Part shown: piece by piece, positions 10,309-20,474 of the stretch
Position numbering within the stretch: position 1 is the stretch's first letter
How the letters are laid out: the number at the start of each line of letters is the position of its first letter
Origin: Symsagittifera roscoffensis
Lineage: Eukaryota; Xenacoelomorpha; Acoela; Convolutidae
Direction: 5' to 3'
Assembly (NCBI RefSeq): GCF_963678635.1
Contig: NC_087064.1
Coordinates: 60,939,548 to 61,003,547 of the forward strand
DNA length: 64,000 nucleotides
Made by a program: the position numbers and the translations under genes
Notes under the pieces: model-generated
Seen by the model: only the letters and a program-made list of their open reading frames with translations
Database searches by the model: none
Told to the model about the DNA's origin: nothing

Positions 10309-10432
10309 TTAGCTCGGTCTAAACTAGGACCAAGCCAATTATTAGGTTTTCATAAATAAGAATTTAATGCGCATTAACTTCGTTGCTATGAAGGTCTAAT
10401 AAATGACTTGGTCCCAGTATAGACCGAGCTAA
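10309..10432. mobile_element. Foldback MITE with TA target duplication
   Basis: The left end GCTCGGTCTAAACTAGGACC and right end GGTCCCAGTATAGACCGAGC are inverted repeats. The similarity continues inward for about 40 bp, so the ~120-bp element is nearly one hairpin. TA dinucleotides flank both ends (TTTTA before, TAACTG after), as expected for a Tc1/mariner-type target site duplication. It encodes no transposase. The superfamily assignment rests only on the TA and is inference; the hairpin itself is seen directly. Confidence 0.75.
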
Positions 10433-10719
10433 CTGGCTGCTAAAGCATTTCCGGTTTGAAGTCACATAGGTTATCAGAACTGTTCAAGTCAAACGACAAT
10501 TTGATAAAATTGTTATTTCTGTATTAGAGTTGAATCAGAGTTTTTCACTCTTTAATTTCATCTGACCAGAGACTGAACAGAAAACAACCCACATTAATGC
10601 AGCAGAAGTGTAATAATAACGTTGCAGTACTGCTGCAATCTCTGTTTGCTCTGCAAAGAAAGTACTAGAATTTTTTGGTCGAAGTGAAATCAAAGTTTTG
10701 TCTTGGTCTTCTTTTAATG
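10433..10719. other. Spacer between MITE and LTR element
   Basis: No feature recognised. It contains several CTGCAGCA/TGCAGTACTGC words around 10597-10637. Confidence 0.3.
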
Positions 10720-10965
10720 TGATATCCTATGGTCGGTACTGAAAACATTGTTGATCGTTAGCTTGAATTAACAAAAATACGACTCTTATTAACTGAGCAG
10801 GCAATTGGGTCTCGCTTCTACATACTCACATAGCAAGCTGAATTTAGGATATAGTCTCATGTCAATCAATTCTGTTGACCTTGACCGCTTTGACAGGCAC
10901 AGAGTTGTATCATATAAAAGCATAACAAATCTAAAGTTTTAGGTTACTGCCATAGCAGTACCTCA
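10720..10965 (-). repeat. 3' LTR of element G1
   Basis: Homologous to 15508-15737. Shared blocks include GATATCCTATG, AATACGACTCTT, the CATATAAAA segment and the end CTACTGCCAT-GCAGTACC on the plus strand. The TATA-like CATATAAAA lies within it. Confidence 0.8.
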
Positions 10966-10976
10966 TTCCTTTTTCA
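10966..10976 (-). other. Polypurine tract of G1
   Basis: The minus strand reads AAAAAGGAA immediately before the LTR start TGAGGTACTGC, the expected place for plus-strand priming of reverse transcription. Confidence 0.6.
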
Positions 10977-12290
10977 GTGGAACAAAAACTTCACCTTATA
11001 GCATCAATTTACATAATTTTTCCATTTAAAATTTTTCAAATGTTTTCCAATTAAAATGCCTCATCACTGACTTTTATATTTCCTCTCTCCTTTTCTTTGG
11101 CGATGATTTCTTCTCTAGTCCAGTGATCCTGTCTGCACTCTATACCCTATCCAGTTTTAGCTACCTCGCCCGTACTTCCTGCTCTGGCTGCCCTCATATT
11201 TGACCGTCACCATTCGGATTTCGTTCCATGCTGCGTTGCCATCGAGGAAATTTCTTAAGATTTTCTGTCAGTTGCGCTTTCTCTGTTTGCCGTTTGTTGT
11301 TTAAACAGCGCGCTCACACCTCGGCTTATTTACCTATTCCTGACAATTTTGAAGTTTTGACGTGTATTTTGTTACCTTGACCAACGGAAAACTTTAGAAG
11401 CGATCGATTACTACAAGTAAAAATTGTTCTTTACCTTCTTCAACCTTTATAAGACCTGCGTAACCAAATTGAATTTTCTGTCCTGGCTGCGTGAGCAAAC
11501 GCAATGTTTTTGATTCGTTTCTTTGTATCAGATATTTAAGTTTCTAACCATATCTTGTGCCTTTTCTACATTCTTCAGCCATAATCATTATGTCCCTGTG
11601 CATATGTGGCCACCAAAAGTGAGTCGATACGTCCTACATCGCCTCCATGTCCCACATGTGTCCTACGATATGAGCTCCGAGACTATCTATTGCGTGCTCT
11701 CCTAACTGTAGTGATCGTTGTTGTTTGTTTCTTCTAGACAAACGTTTTGTAGATACAGAATTGAGAATTACTAGTGGCTATTCCTCTTCGATCTGGAACG
11801 ATATTTCCTGTAGGTGCCAAGATGAATTGCCTTTTCCTTTCTTCTGTGGGCTGTTCTTGTTGTTGTCGTCTACTACTAAGATCATCTGTTCGACACCTTA
11901 CTTGGCTCCTCCGAATTTGGTTGTTCTAATAGTTCCGCTAACAATTAGAGCTGCTTATGCAAATTTTGCTCAATTTTTTTTTCTGTTATGACCGGTGAGC
12001 TTCATTTCACTCTTGATGGTGACTTTTGTGTTCTGCGTTTTTATCTTTTTTGTCTCTTGTCTGTTCTTTCCTGGGCATATCAATTTAGATTTCTGTCTCT
12101 TCCTGAATATTATGTTCATTGTCTTCGGCTTTCTGCGATTGTAATCATTGACTCGGGTTGTGTTCATATTTCTGTCCCAACTTAGGCAATTTCCACGATT
12201 TGTTCATTTTCCTAATTTTTAAATTTTGAGCAGTTGTATGTTGGTGCAAAAAAAATTGAATTTTGCTTCTTGCTCAAATGAGTAATTCAG
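10977..12290 (-). pseudogene. G1 3' coding remnant (unassigned pol tail)
   Basis: The minus strand is A-rich, as in the rest of the element, but no frame longer than about 65 codons survives. The frame at 11970-12167 encodes a Lys/Arg/Asn-rich stretch comparable in composition to the basic pol tail of the related element at 21.2-25.0 kb. An integrase catalytic core cannot be recognised; it is deleted or decayed. Confidence 0.4.
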
Positions 12291-12296
12291 CAGATC

Positions 12297-12560
12297 CTAC
12301 ACCGTTCCGGTCAAGTTTTGTTTGGTTTTCGACCGGTTCATTGACATAAGATGTGGCTTTGAATGCAAAAGCTCAAAATCTTTTTCGTTCCGGTTGAGCC
12401 TAAATGTTTCAGCAAGTCGACTGCCTATGCAGCCAAGTGCTTCATGAAAGTCTTCAATTGATGCTGCCAGAAATTTCTCGTCGTACACTGATTCTTCCAG
12501 GGTTCTCCTGAAGAGTCTTTTGATAAATAATCTACAATTTGCAAGTTTTCCGTTGGTCAA
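12297..12560 (-). pseudogene. G1 pol remnant downstream of RNase H
   Basis: The frame carries SVYDEKFLAASIEDFHEALG. This aligns with the segment after RNase H in the 23.5-kb element (SEYDEEFVVASINAFINNLE). Both therefore come from the same retrotransposon family. It lies between the RT remnants and the pol tail in the expected order. Stops and shifts on both sides show it is dead. Confidence 0.6.
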
Positions 12561-12935
12561 GGTAGAAGTAAAATTTTAAATTGAAAGGTGAGTAGTCTGT
12601 CTCACTATCTAGTATACCTGGATTGGTAGATTTTGTTGAATCTCTTCTCTTTTAAAGTTGATAGTAACGCTTGTTTATCTGTAAGGGCTATCATTTTCGT
12701 TCCTAAGAAATAAAGTTTAAAACTATCCGTTGCCTCAATTATTTTTATCAATTCTAACTCTTTCGTTCAGTATTTTGCTCTTACTTGTTGAAACTTCCAA
12801 ATTTTTATTTTCGTGACTTGAAATTTCCAAATTTTAATCCTCGTGACTAAGGTCAAAATTTTACCTTGTCTTACGATTTGGGTGGTAATAGCTTATTTCC
12901 GATATGATTGCCGCCGCATTTTTTTGGCTTTTTCA

Positions 12936-13512
12936 CTATGGTTTTTCTTTCATCTGAATTTTTTGAGAAATTCTTTCAATTCTTTCAGTCGTTTTTTTCT
13001 CGTTTTCTTCTTTTAAAAAGAGTCTTAGGCCTTCCGTCAGCGTCGCTTTGTTCTGTTTGATTTTTGCTAAATAATTTACACGGCCGAAGATTGATGTCAA
13101 TTGCTTCAACGTCCTTGGCAAGTTCAATTTGTTATTGCTTGATTTTTCAAGTTTCTGGAATCACTCCTGTTGACAAATGCTGCCCTGTCAAGTTTATTTG
13201 ATTTCTTATAAATTCATATTTTGACGACTTCAATTCTAGGTTTCATGACTGAGTTTTTTTTTAATAAAACCTTTTACTAACTGGATATGAATTCCTCAAC
13301 TGTTTTGAATCTATTAGCATGTCAATCAGAAAAAAGAATGTGTTCATTGCATGATTTAGAGTATAGATAATTGGCTTGTGCAACTCAGTTGGTATGTCTG
13401 ACAGACCATAGAAGCCTGAAAGGAATCTGTTTGTTCTCGTTGCGTTGCCCCAAAAATATTGTAATTTCACTGTTCTTTTGTTTCTGCGGCCAATTTTAGT
13501 TGATTGAGACAT
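12936..13512 (-). pseudogene. G1 reverse transcriptase remnant
   Basis: The first frame (13261-13512) contains LSGFYGLSDIPTELHK, the conserved RT block before the catalytic site. It matches TGFYGLTDMPAEFQK in the related element at 24.6 kb. Where that element has YAHLDDILI, this copy reads FFFLIDMLI, so both catalytic aspartates are lost. A second frame (12936-13127) has LKQLTSIFGRVNYLAKI, equivalent to the RT thumb/connection block LKSFMGSMHHLTRYIPKL. Frameshifts separate the pieces. It is a relic without activity. Confidence 0.7.
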
Positions 13513-13922
13513 TGAACTAATAAAATATGGAACCTTGGGACCACTTTTTCTTCGGAGGCTATTTGGAAGGCTCAGTCAACCAACTCATTTATATTGGGAC
13601 TTTGATATTGATTTTCTTAGCTGTCTATTGATTCGCGTTGAGTTCCAATTTAACCGTGGCGTCTTTCATGACTGTTATCACAATAAAAGCAACACAACAG
13701 TACTAAGTGCAATTGTCTAGTTTCTCTAATTGGCCCTCTTTTAGTAGTTTGTCTTTTGTTTGTCTTCACTTTGGACCGGATGTGGATACGTTTTCTTTTT
13801 TCTTAGATGGGTCCAAAAAGAATTTTGAGGTTTCACTACACTATATGAATCTTTGAGACTCCTTTTCTGTTAAACAGAATGAAACGTTTTTCACAGAAAT
13901 CCTGTTTGTGATTTTGTATCTC

Positions 13923-14267
13923 TCAGCCTTGTAACACGTCGAATATTGATTTGGTTTTTGTCGCAGGTCTTTGGGAAGTTGGTATACATAACTTGCTTTG
14001 CAGGTCTAGTTCGAGAATGCACAATGTTTTCCGTTCTGTGATGAGAAGAAAAAAAGTTTCTGGTATATGCCATCCCGCTGATGCCATTTTGGCCTCTAAT
14101 GCTTCCAAAGTTTTAATCGGTTTCTTGTCAAAATCGACAAACTGTGCGTTCATATTAGGTTTTCGCTCTGGAATAAATTTGACTGTTTCTGCTAAATCCG
14201 AACTTTGCTTAGCTGCCGTCCAATTGAAGGAGGAATCAGGGCTATCAGTGTCAATCCTCATGTGCAT
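13923..14267 (-). pseudogene. G1 aspartic protease (retropepsin) remnant
   Basis: The frame of about 114 codons begins MHMRIDTDSPDSSFNW. The segment fits the retropepsin active-site motif (D-T/S-G) with Asp in place of the Gly, followed about 90 residues on by LCILELDLQSKL, which resembles the second conserved protease block (I-L-G-x-D). It lies between gag and RT, as in Ty3/gypsy polyproteins. The altered active-site triplet and the flanking stops make it non-functional. Confidence 0.55.
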
Positions 14268-14419
14268 GACATAGTTGCATACCTGAGAACCTTCATCGAT
14301 TTTATCATTTTTGATCTACGGTCTCTGCCCATTTTGATCTTTTTTATTGAATTCTGTTCTGTAATGATACTCTAAATCCTGCTCTACATGTACTGCTCTA
14401 CATCCGACACCTCGTTTTT

Positions 14420-14950
14420 TCAATCGTCATTATTACCAATATTCAGATTGCACTCCTGAGGAAATTCTGATGGTTCCTTGGCTATTTCATTCAACTGTTG
14501 CGAAATGATTTGGTTTTTAGAAATCCTGCGTTCATTGCCCAATGCTGGACATTTTTCCAGACATGTTTCTCCAAACACATAACCCCATCGAGTGCACGTT
14601 TTTTTCACACTCATTTCTGTCCAAGTTCTTTTGCTCTTTCCTTGTCTGGGATTTTTGTAAGACTAGTCTTGCCTTCTATTCCCTTGATTTTGGACATCCA
14701 TAGTTGGCTTTTCCTTGATTTCGCCTTGTGTATTCGTACTTCACGAAGTTTGACAATATTTTTGATTCACTTGCGTTGTCTGCTTACTATGCTCTTCTTA
14801 GCTTTTTGTCAGGCGCGAGTGTTTCAAACGTTAGTTTATCTTGGCGAGTTGTGATCCTCATTCGAGCCATGAACAAATCTCTCACCAACTCATCTTCCAG
14901 TGTTCCGGCTTCAGATCGTGCTGCTTGGGCAGTCGACGCTGGATAAAATT
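14420..14950 (-). pseudogene. G1 gag remnant
   Basis: At about 14730-14950 the minus strand reads, across small shifts, DELVRDLFMARMRITTRQDK, typical of the C-terminal part of gypsy-type Gag. The frame at 14420-14614 continues with CTRWGYVFGETCLEKCPALG, a cysteine-rich stretch consistent with a decayed zinc knuckle. The order (capsid end, then knuckle, then protease) is that of Ty3/gypsy. No continuous frame remains. Confidence 0.55.
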
Positions 14951-15487
14951 TCTAGCGTTTTGCTTTGTTCGCAAGTGAACAATTTGTATCGCTCACATTT
15001 CAAGGCATTAACTTTCTCGAGTAACTTTAAATCATGTCGTGTAAGTCTGGAAACGTGTGTTTCGATTTTTCGACGCTAAGATTCGTTTGTAAAAACCGCT
15101 TTTTTCTTTCCGCGCCCCAAAAAAGGAATAATCGCGACACCAATTTTGGCTGAAATTCTGCATAATTCACGCCGTGTTCTCTTTTTGGTCACGTCGCCGT
15201 TCTTTTTGCATGTTTCTTCACAATATTTCTTCATTGCTCCTATCTCTTTTGATTCGCGCTAACTCGACAGTCGCGGATTCTGGCGATCTAGGCGATTCTG
15301 ACCGTGGTGATGGTTTAAGGTCGCTGTCTCATGTGGCTCCAAAATAATGTGGGGGTGCACATTTTTTTGACGGTTCCCGTCATCATGATTTGGCCTAACC
15401 TTGTTTTGATCAGCCACGGTAAGTCTGCTGATGCTGATGCCCAGTAAACCGGAGTCCCTAAGTCCCTTCTATTTTTCTGGTTAGAAT

Positions 15488-15505
15488 ATCCTGCTGGCTG
15501 CGCCA
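15488..15505 (-). promoter_or_regulatory. tRNA-Ser-type primer binding site of G1
   Basis: The minus strand reads TGGCGCAGCCAGCAGGAT, starting two bases inside the upstream LTR. It matches the complement of a tRNA-Ser 3' end (TGGCGCAGTCGGCAGGAT) at 16 of 18 positions, the primer used by the 17.6/297 group of Ty3/gypsy elements. Confidence 0.75.
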
Positions 15506-15507
15506 TA

Positions 15508-15737
15508 TGATATCCTATGACCAGTTCTGAACTGAAGAAATTTTTGATCACTAACTTAAATTACCAATAATACGACTCTTGTTAACTAAGTATGCAAAAA
15601 AAGTCTGTATTCTAGATCAATCACATAGCATACTGATGAAAATTACTTTTGTTGACTTTGACCAATTTGACAAGCTTTACGTCATATAAAAACGTAAATA
15701 TTCTAAACTACTAGGCTACTGCCATTGCAGTACCCCA
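15508..15737 (-). repeat. 5' LTR of element G1
   Basis: Homologous to 10720-10965 in the same orientation, with many substitutions and small indels. It ends GGATATCA (minus strand), two bases from the primer binding site. Confidence 0.8.
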
Positions 15738-16162
15738 GTCAAAAATACTTCAAATTGGCTTTATAAAACCAATATTGGTTGTTATCCACCTAAAAACAAA
15801 AAAATCAGAAATGGTCAAAGATTGGTAGTCAGCAGGCTTCAGCAACTTAACTTTCTTGGGAACAATAGGTTATTAAAATTTTTTTTAAATGCACCTCACA
15901 GCAGATAGCGAGTTCCAAATTAATCAATTTTTTGCTTACGAACTTTTCTTATTGCAAAACGTTTTCAGGTGATCTTGTTTTTTTTGTTTTGTTGTATGTG
16001 TGGTATCCTGAAAAGAAGTTTGAAAAATTTTAACAACTACCTCTATCCGTGTGTTGTAGAATTAATTTATAGATATTACAAAAAAAATCTTTGCGTTTGA
16101 CGCATATGCTTTGCACCTGAAGCCAATCAGGCCCGCGTATACTGAAATCAGTTTCTTCGAAT
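15738..16162. other. Spacer, nothing recognised
   Basis: AT-rich sequence without open frames or known repeats. Confidence 0.3.
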
Positions 16163-16322
16163 ATACCGGGTTGTCAGCCCCTGAAGGTCATAACAAGGTT
16201 ATTAGCCCCTGAATGTCATACCAGAATTATCAGCCTCTGAGTGTCACATCAGAGTTATCAACCTCTGATGTTCATAACACGGATATGAGCCCCGGAAAGT
16301 CATACCAGGGTTATCATACCAG
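16163..16322. repeat. 28-bp minisatellite, array 1
   Basis: Units begin at 16176, 16204, 16232, 16260 and 16288, exactly 28 bp apart, with a partial unit before them. The consensus begins AGCCCCTGAATGTCATACC and continues AGGGTTAT. CCCTG near the start and CAGGG near the end make each unit weakly self-complementary. After the last unit comes a trailer ending GGCAAGGACGGTGA, then the assembly gap. The same array and trailer recur at 20186-20474. Confidence 0.85.
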
Positions 16323-16359
16323 TGAAACCTGCAAAACATATACAAGGCAAGGACGGTGA

Positions 16360-16559
16360 NNNNNNNNNNNNNNNNNNNNNNNNNNNNNNNNNNNNNNNNN
16401 NNNNNNNNNNNNNNNNNNNNNNNNNNNNNNNNNNNNNNNNNNNNNNNNNNNNNNNNNNNNNNNNNNNNNNNNNNNNNNNNNNNNNNNNNNNNNNNNNNNN
16501 NNNNNNNNNNNNNNNNNNNNNNNNNNNNNNNNNNNNNNNNNNNNNNNNNNNNNNNNNNN
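16360..16559. other. Assembly gap (200 N)
   Basis: Exactly 200 undetermined bases. A round number usually means a nominal gap of unknown true size. Open frames crossing it have no meaning. Confidence 0.98.
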
Positions 16560-18130
16560 CCTGAACCAAGGCTGGAATCTTTTGTAGTAAAAATGAGGTC
16601 TTTGTGCAACAATTTAGTTAACTATGATTAAATTTAAAAAAAATTTTGATGATACACTCCAAAACGTTGCGTAGAAGTTTTTGGGAATACAGAATTTAGT
16701 GGCCGTAATTTTGAATATTTTTCAATGCTCAAACAGATGCGGTAAACTAGAACAAATTGGAAAGTTTTACTTTTTGGAGAACAACCAAAACTATCTGAGG
16801 GCATTATGTGTTCGTGCTTTTAGAAAAAAAACGGTTAGTTATATGAGAATATTTGGTTCTCTAAAGGATTTAACTGGACTTGCAAGAAATGAATTGTCTA
16901 GATTACCAACTTAAGAAGTGTTGGAGAGTAGGCAAAATAAGATGGCTTGTTAGTTAGCTTTTAACAAAATTTTTCGCCGAGAACAATTACCAAGCAGTTG
17001 ATTGTGTTTCCGATCTGACTTTTCGAGACCGGTTTTTCTGTTCAGACGGTTTCTTGCTCAAAAAAAATTGTAAGTTCAAAACTTTGGCAAAAGGGAATCA
17101 TAAAAAAGGGGGGTTTTTCACGTCATTTAGTGGAGTTTTTCTCTATTTTTTGATTTTTATTTTTTTCCTTTAATCCCAGCAAGGTCATCCTTGGTCCCGA
17201 ACTGAGCAATAACATGTGAGAGCTGAGTGGCCGGTCGCATAAGATCTGCGGTGCTCGCCGTTGCGGTTGCGGAAGATGGATTTCCGATTTAATGCGTGCT
17301 CAATGGTAATGGGCTTCTTGGACTTCGCTCATAACTGTTTAGACTAAGTCACCTGTCTTAAGTATGACGCCTGAGCCTGAATGTCACTTGGTTTTTTTTA
17401 TTTGGGATTGGGAAAATCCCACCAACCATGTTAAAAGAATTTCGTGCCTAACATTTTTGATGATGGATTCGAAGGACTCAAAAAAAGTTGAAATAACGCC
17501 GGTTCATTGTTAGTCCAATTAAATGATTCGTGCTTTTTTTAAATCAAAAACGGATTAGCGCGGACAGATGTAATGGCCCTGCATTGAAAGACTGCTCAAC
17601 GAGACAAAAATGTCGCCAATACTTCTTCTGTCAATTTTCTATTGTGAAAAAAAGTAAAGAAACTAGCGAAGGGCTTGTTGAGACGTATTCTTGAGCCGCC
17701 ATGGTGTGGGGCCGCAGTCGCGTTGAACTCCCGACAAAGTTAGCCCCTTTGTCTGGCTAAACAACTGAAGGCCTACCCTGACTGGCGACAAATCGTTTGA
17801 TTCCCATGATGCAACAAACTGTGCCCGTGGAAGGAATTATTAGTCGTACCATGCATGAAGTAGTCGTATCAGTCGTACCATGCATAAAAAAGACCCAATT
17901 TTTTCAAGTGCGTCTACAGACGCAATTTAATCAAGTCTTGCAACCAACGCAACGCTTAGTAAATGGTGGTTGAGGAAAATCGCATCATTGGAGTAACGGT
18001 ATATGCTTTACCCGAAAAAAGTTTCTGATGTCTTTAATAGCACGCAAAGTCTCAAATTTACATTAATGTTTTTTTTTATATTAAGCCCCTAAAAAAATTA
18101 GTTTGAGCTATTGGTGCTTACGCAAATCAA

Positions 18131-18532
18131 CTACAAGCAACTGAAATACCCGTTGGTTTTCTTTTGAATCGGTCGGAAGCTTGATATTGTAGGCATTCTC
18201 CTGGAGAAAGCGGATGCAACCAGTTGCTCTGATAAACCAGTAGCGCATTGAAAAGGTGAGTATTTTGCGATGCGAATAGATTCGTTCACTAACGTGCCAT
18301 TCATCAAAAACCAGAGCTCAGAACTCTGAAAGCAGAAAACTAGAACTGTAAGAACAAAAATTTCCCATTGCAATAACCAGCTCGGGCGGATTTGGAGTTT
18401 TAGATCAAACTTTGCAAACAAGTTTTTTGAAATGAGGTATAAAAGCAGTGTCAACCAAGGAACTTTTTTTCGAAGCGATATAAAGTTTTTCCTAGCATAA
18501 TTCCAGAAATGTGTTTGCAGCCTCCAAAACAT
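18131..18532 (-). CDS. Unknown 133-aa ORF conserved in both body copies
   Basis: The ORF starts with ATG and has a counterpart at 27053-27454. Reading the two side by side gives nine substitutions and no indel over 402 bp; five substitutions change a residue (V24I, N37K, Q47R, R111K, K125N). Two hydrophobic stretches are visible: VPWLTLLLYLI at about residues 24-34 and WLLQWEIFVLTVLVFCF at about 52-68. I do not recognise a family. The near-equal silent and replacement counts do not prove selection, but the region is better conserved than the flanks. A plus-strand frame (18511-18819) overlaps its start. It could be an exon of a repeat-encoded protein or a non-coding shadow. Confidence 0.35.
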   Translation of the reverse strand: MFWRLQTHFWNYARKNFISLRKKVPWLTLLLYLISKNLFAKFDLKLQIRPSWLLQWEIFVLTVLVFCFQSSELWFLMNGTLVNESIRIAKYSPFQCATGLSEQLVASAFSRRMPTISSFRPIQKKTNGYFSCL

Positions 18533-18728
18533 TTCAGCGGAAAACTTTTAAAGATTTAGTTTCGAAGATGACTCTTTTTTTGTTGATGCTCTTCAATCCA
18601 ATGCTCGAAGTTCGAGAATTGAAAAGTAACAATATATTCTTGATTGGCACCATAAAGAGGATCGTTTCCAAATCGTCTGAATTATGTTTAAATGGCCATT
18701 CCGCGGACCTCAGGACAGATGATCATTA

Positions 18729-19055
18729 TCACAATATTGGATTTGAGAGCATCAACGGATCTCCCCAGAAGCAGAGCGTTTGTGTCCGCGAGGTTTCCTC
18801 CTTTAATCTGGAGGCATAAAAGTTTTGTAACTTAAAACTGTTGTTGCAACCTGATTTTCTCAACTCTATTGACGACATATCTGTTGAACTGGAGCATTGC
18901 AAAACAGTTGCAAAATCTGTCCACTTACATGTTTGCGACGCCAGAAACATCATTGCTATACAAAATCGATCTTGTGACGGGTTGCGAGTTTTTCTGCCTG
19001 CAGCTAGAGCTTCAGGTTTTGAAAACTTTTTCGAACGTTCTTTGATTCTGTGCAA
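18729..19055 (-). CDS. Unknown ORF in repeat body copy 1, possible exon
   Basis: The frame is about 108 codons and includes KTRNPSQDRFCIAMMFLASQ and NNSFKLQNFYASRLKEET. A pyrimidine-rich stretch ending TTTTGCACAG (minus strand, about 19045-19055) looks like a splice acceptor right at its beginning, so it may be an internal exon. The counterpart at 27674-27988 differs by an in-frame 12-bp insertion and a few substitutions, then leaves the frame through a 1-bp indel near its end. The opposite strand (18841-19185) is also open, so the coding strand is uncertain. No known domain is recognised. Confidence 0.35.
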   Translation of the reverse strand: MHRIKERSKKFSKPEALAAGRKTRNPSQDRFCIAMMFLASQTCKWTDFATVLQCSSSTDMSSIELRKSGCNNSFKLQNFYASRLKEETSRTQTLCFWGDPLMLSNPIL

Positions 19056-20185
19056 AAAAAATTCAGAACACTCCTGTGATCAGTGTCCAAACATTTGTAG
19101 CTCAGCTCGATCACCTGGGCAAACAAAACAAAAGTGCGACGGATTGGCATCTTCCTCATTGTGGCGAAACTTGATTGCCAGTTAAAGATTTTTTACTTAA
19201 AAATCATCATCAAAAGTTTTGTCATTTGTTTGCCCATCTAGTCGCTAATTATCTTTAAAGATTTTGGACAAGTAGGGTGCGACTCAAACACCCGAGAAAA
19301 GAATTGAGCGTGGTGCAATGAAATAACGAGGTATTATTTTCACGCCTCGACTAACAACGAAAGTAGTTCCTGAACAATATAATTGTGTCGAATTATTGGC
19401 GACTGCCCATTTAAAATTTTTCCAACTGCCCGGGTTGACCAAAACTTCTTATCAAACATTTTCTATATATGAGAAACTTCTTGTCATACGATTCCATACG
19501 CACCGAAAACTGTATGAAATCTTTATGATAAGCATTTTTCCATACTTGAAAATTTTATGATAGGTGTTTTTCCATAAATAAAAAATTGATTTTTTGTTTC
19601 TAAATTTATTTTCTGAAAAATTTGATGATGTGTTTGTAACCGAACACAAGTGACAAAGACCTTGGTTTACTCAAAGCACCAAAGGCTGAACGGTCTTGCT
19701 TTTACAACGCATAGGAAACGACCTGAATTGTCCTAAAAGTATTTTTCGCAAATGATATAACAAAAGTAACAATTTTTCAAATTTTGGCAAAATTTTTCAA
19801 CAATGATTATTTTAAAATTTTGAATTGTTAAATTATCAGACATTGATCAAGGCATACATAAAACCGCCATACAAAAGAAATAGAAATTTTCAGCGTTTTG
19901 GAAAAAAACAATTTAAGTGAAAAGGTAAAAAACCAACGTTATCGTATCCTGGACTACGTTATTCACACGAAGAGTTAAATTTTGCTTGCAAAAAAAGTTT
20001 TTGGAAAATGTTTCCGTATCAAATTCGATTTGCGGTTAAAAAAAACATTTTTTGGGGCAAATTTTCAAAATTAATTGGAGAAACTTTTGTGCCGCCATCA
20101 AAAAATGCCAGTCATACATTTTCAATATATGGGAATTGTATGATGAGCATATTTTTTTCGAATAACAAAAACCTCGGAATCAAAC

Positions 20186-20445
20186 AGCCCCTGAATGTCC
20201 TCACTGGGTTTTGAGCCCCTGAATCTCATACCAGGCTTATGAGCCCCGGAATCTCATACCAGAAATATGAGCCCCCGAATGCCGTGCCAGGATTATGAGA
20301 CCCAGAATGTCCTTAGCGGTGTTTTGGTCCCGGAAGGTCATACCAGAGACCAGGGTAATCATCCCCTGAATGTCATGCCATGGTTATGAGCTACTGAAGG
20401 TCATACCAGAAATAACAGTCCCTGATTATCATCCTAGTGAAACCT
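20186..20445. repeat. 28-bp minisatellite, array 2
   Basis: Nine units start at 20186, 20214, 20242, 20270, 20298, 20326, 20361, 20389 and 20417. All steps are 28 bp except one 35-bp step caused by a 7-bp insertion. The array begins exactly where copy 1 of the large repeat stops matching copy 2, and is followed by a trailer ending GGGAAGGACGGTGA at 20474. Units are diverged from one another, unlike a CRISPR array. Confidence 0.9.
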
Positions 20446-20474
20446 GAAAAACATAAACAAGGGAAGGACGGTGA

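Larger units (their letters stand above)
10720..15737 (-). mobile_element. Decayed Ty3/gypsy-type LTR retrotransposon (element G1)
   Basis: Two diverged direct repeats of about 240 bp (10720-10965 and 15508-15737) flank a 4.5-kb interior. In minus orientation each LTR begins TGRGGTACTGC and ends GGATATCA, giving the canonical TG...CA ends. A primer binding site lies directly inside the upstream LTR and a purine tract directly inside the downstream one, which fixes the orientation. Remnants of gag, protease, RT and RNase H follow in the expected order on the minus strand, all broken. The integrase core is not visible. LTR divergence is large by eye, so the insertion is old. No target duplication can be seen. 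Confidence 0.85.
16560..20188. repeat. Large repeat body, copy 1 (~3.6 kb)
   Basis: It runs colinear with 25490-29046 in the same orientation, starting CTGAACCAAGGCTGG and ending CGGAATCAAACAGCC. Small indels separate the copies, for example a ~30-bp segment near 19940-19970 absent from copy 2. Identity varies along the unit: by my count about 93% around 17180-17300 but about 98% across 18131-18532. The unit includes a GC-richer stretch (17180-17350), a repeated GTCGTACCATGCAT word (17850-17885) and a 3' part with recurring GTATGATAAGCATTTTTCC words. No transposase or polymerase is recognised, so its class is unknown. Confidence 0.85.

Noticed and set aside
13951-14854. Plus-strand frames of 107-118 codons in G1
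   Set aside because: They are antisense to the gag and protease remnants and show no motif.
16244-16631. Open frames crossing the N run
   Set aside because: Undetermined bases cannot support an ORF.
16163-20445. 28-bp arrays as CRISPR
   Set aside because: Units abut without spacers, are diverged from each other, and the sequence is eukaryotic with no cas genes.
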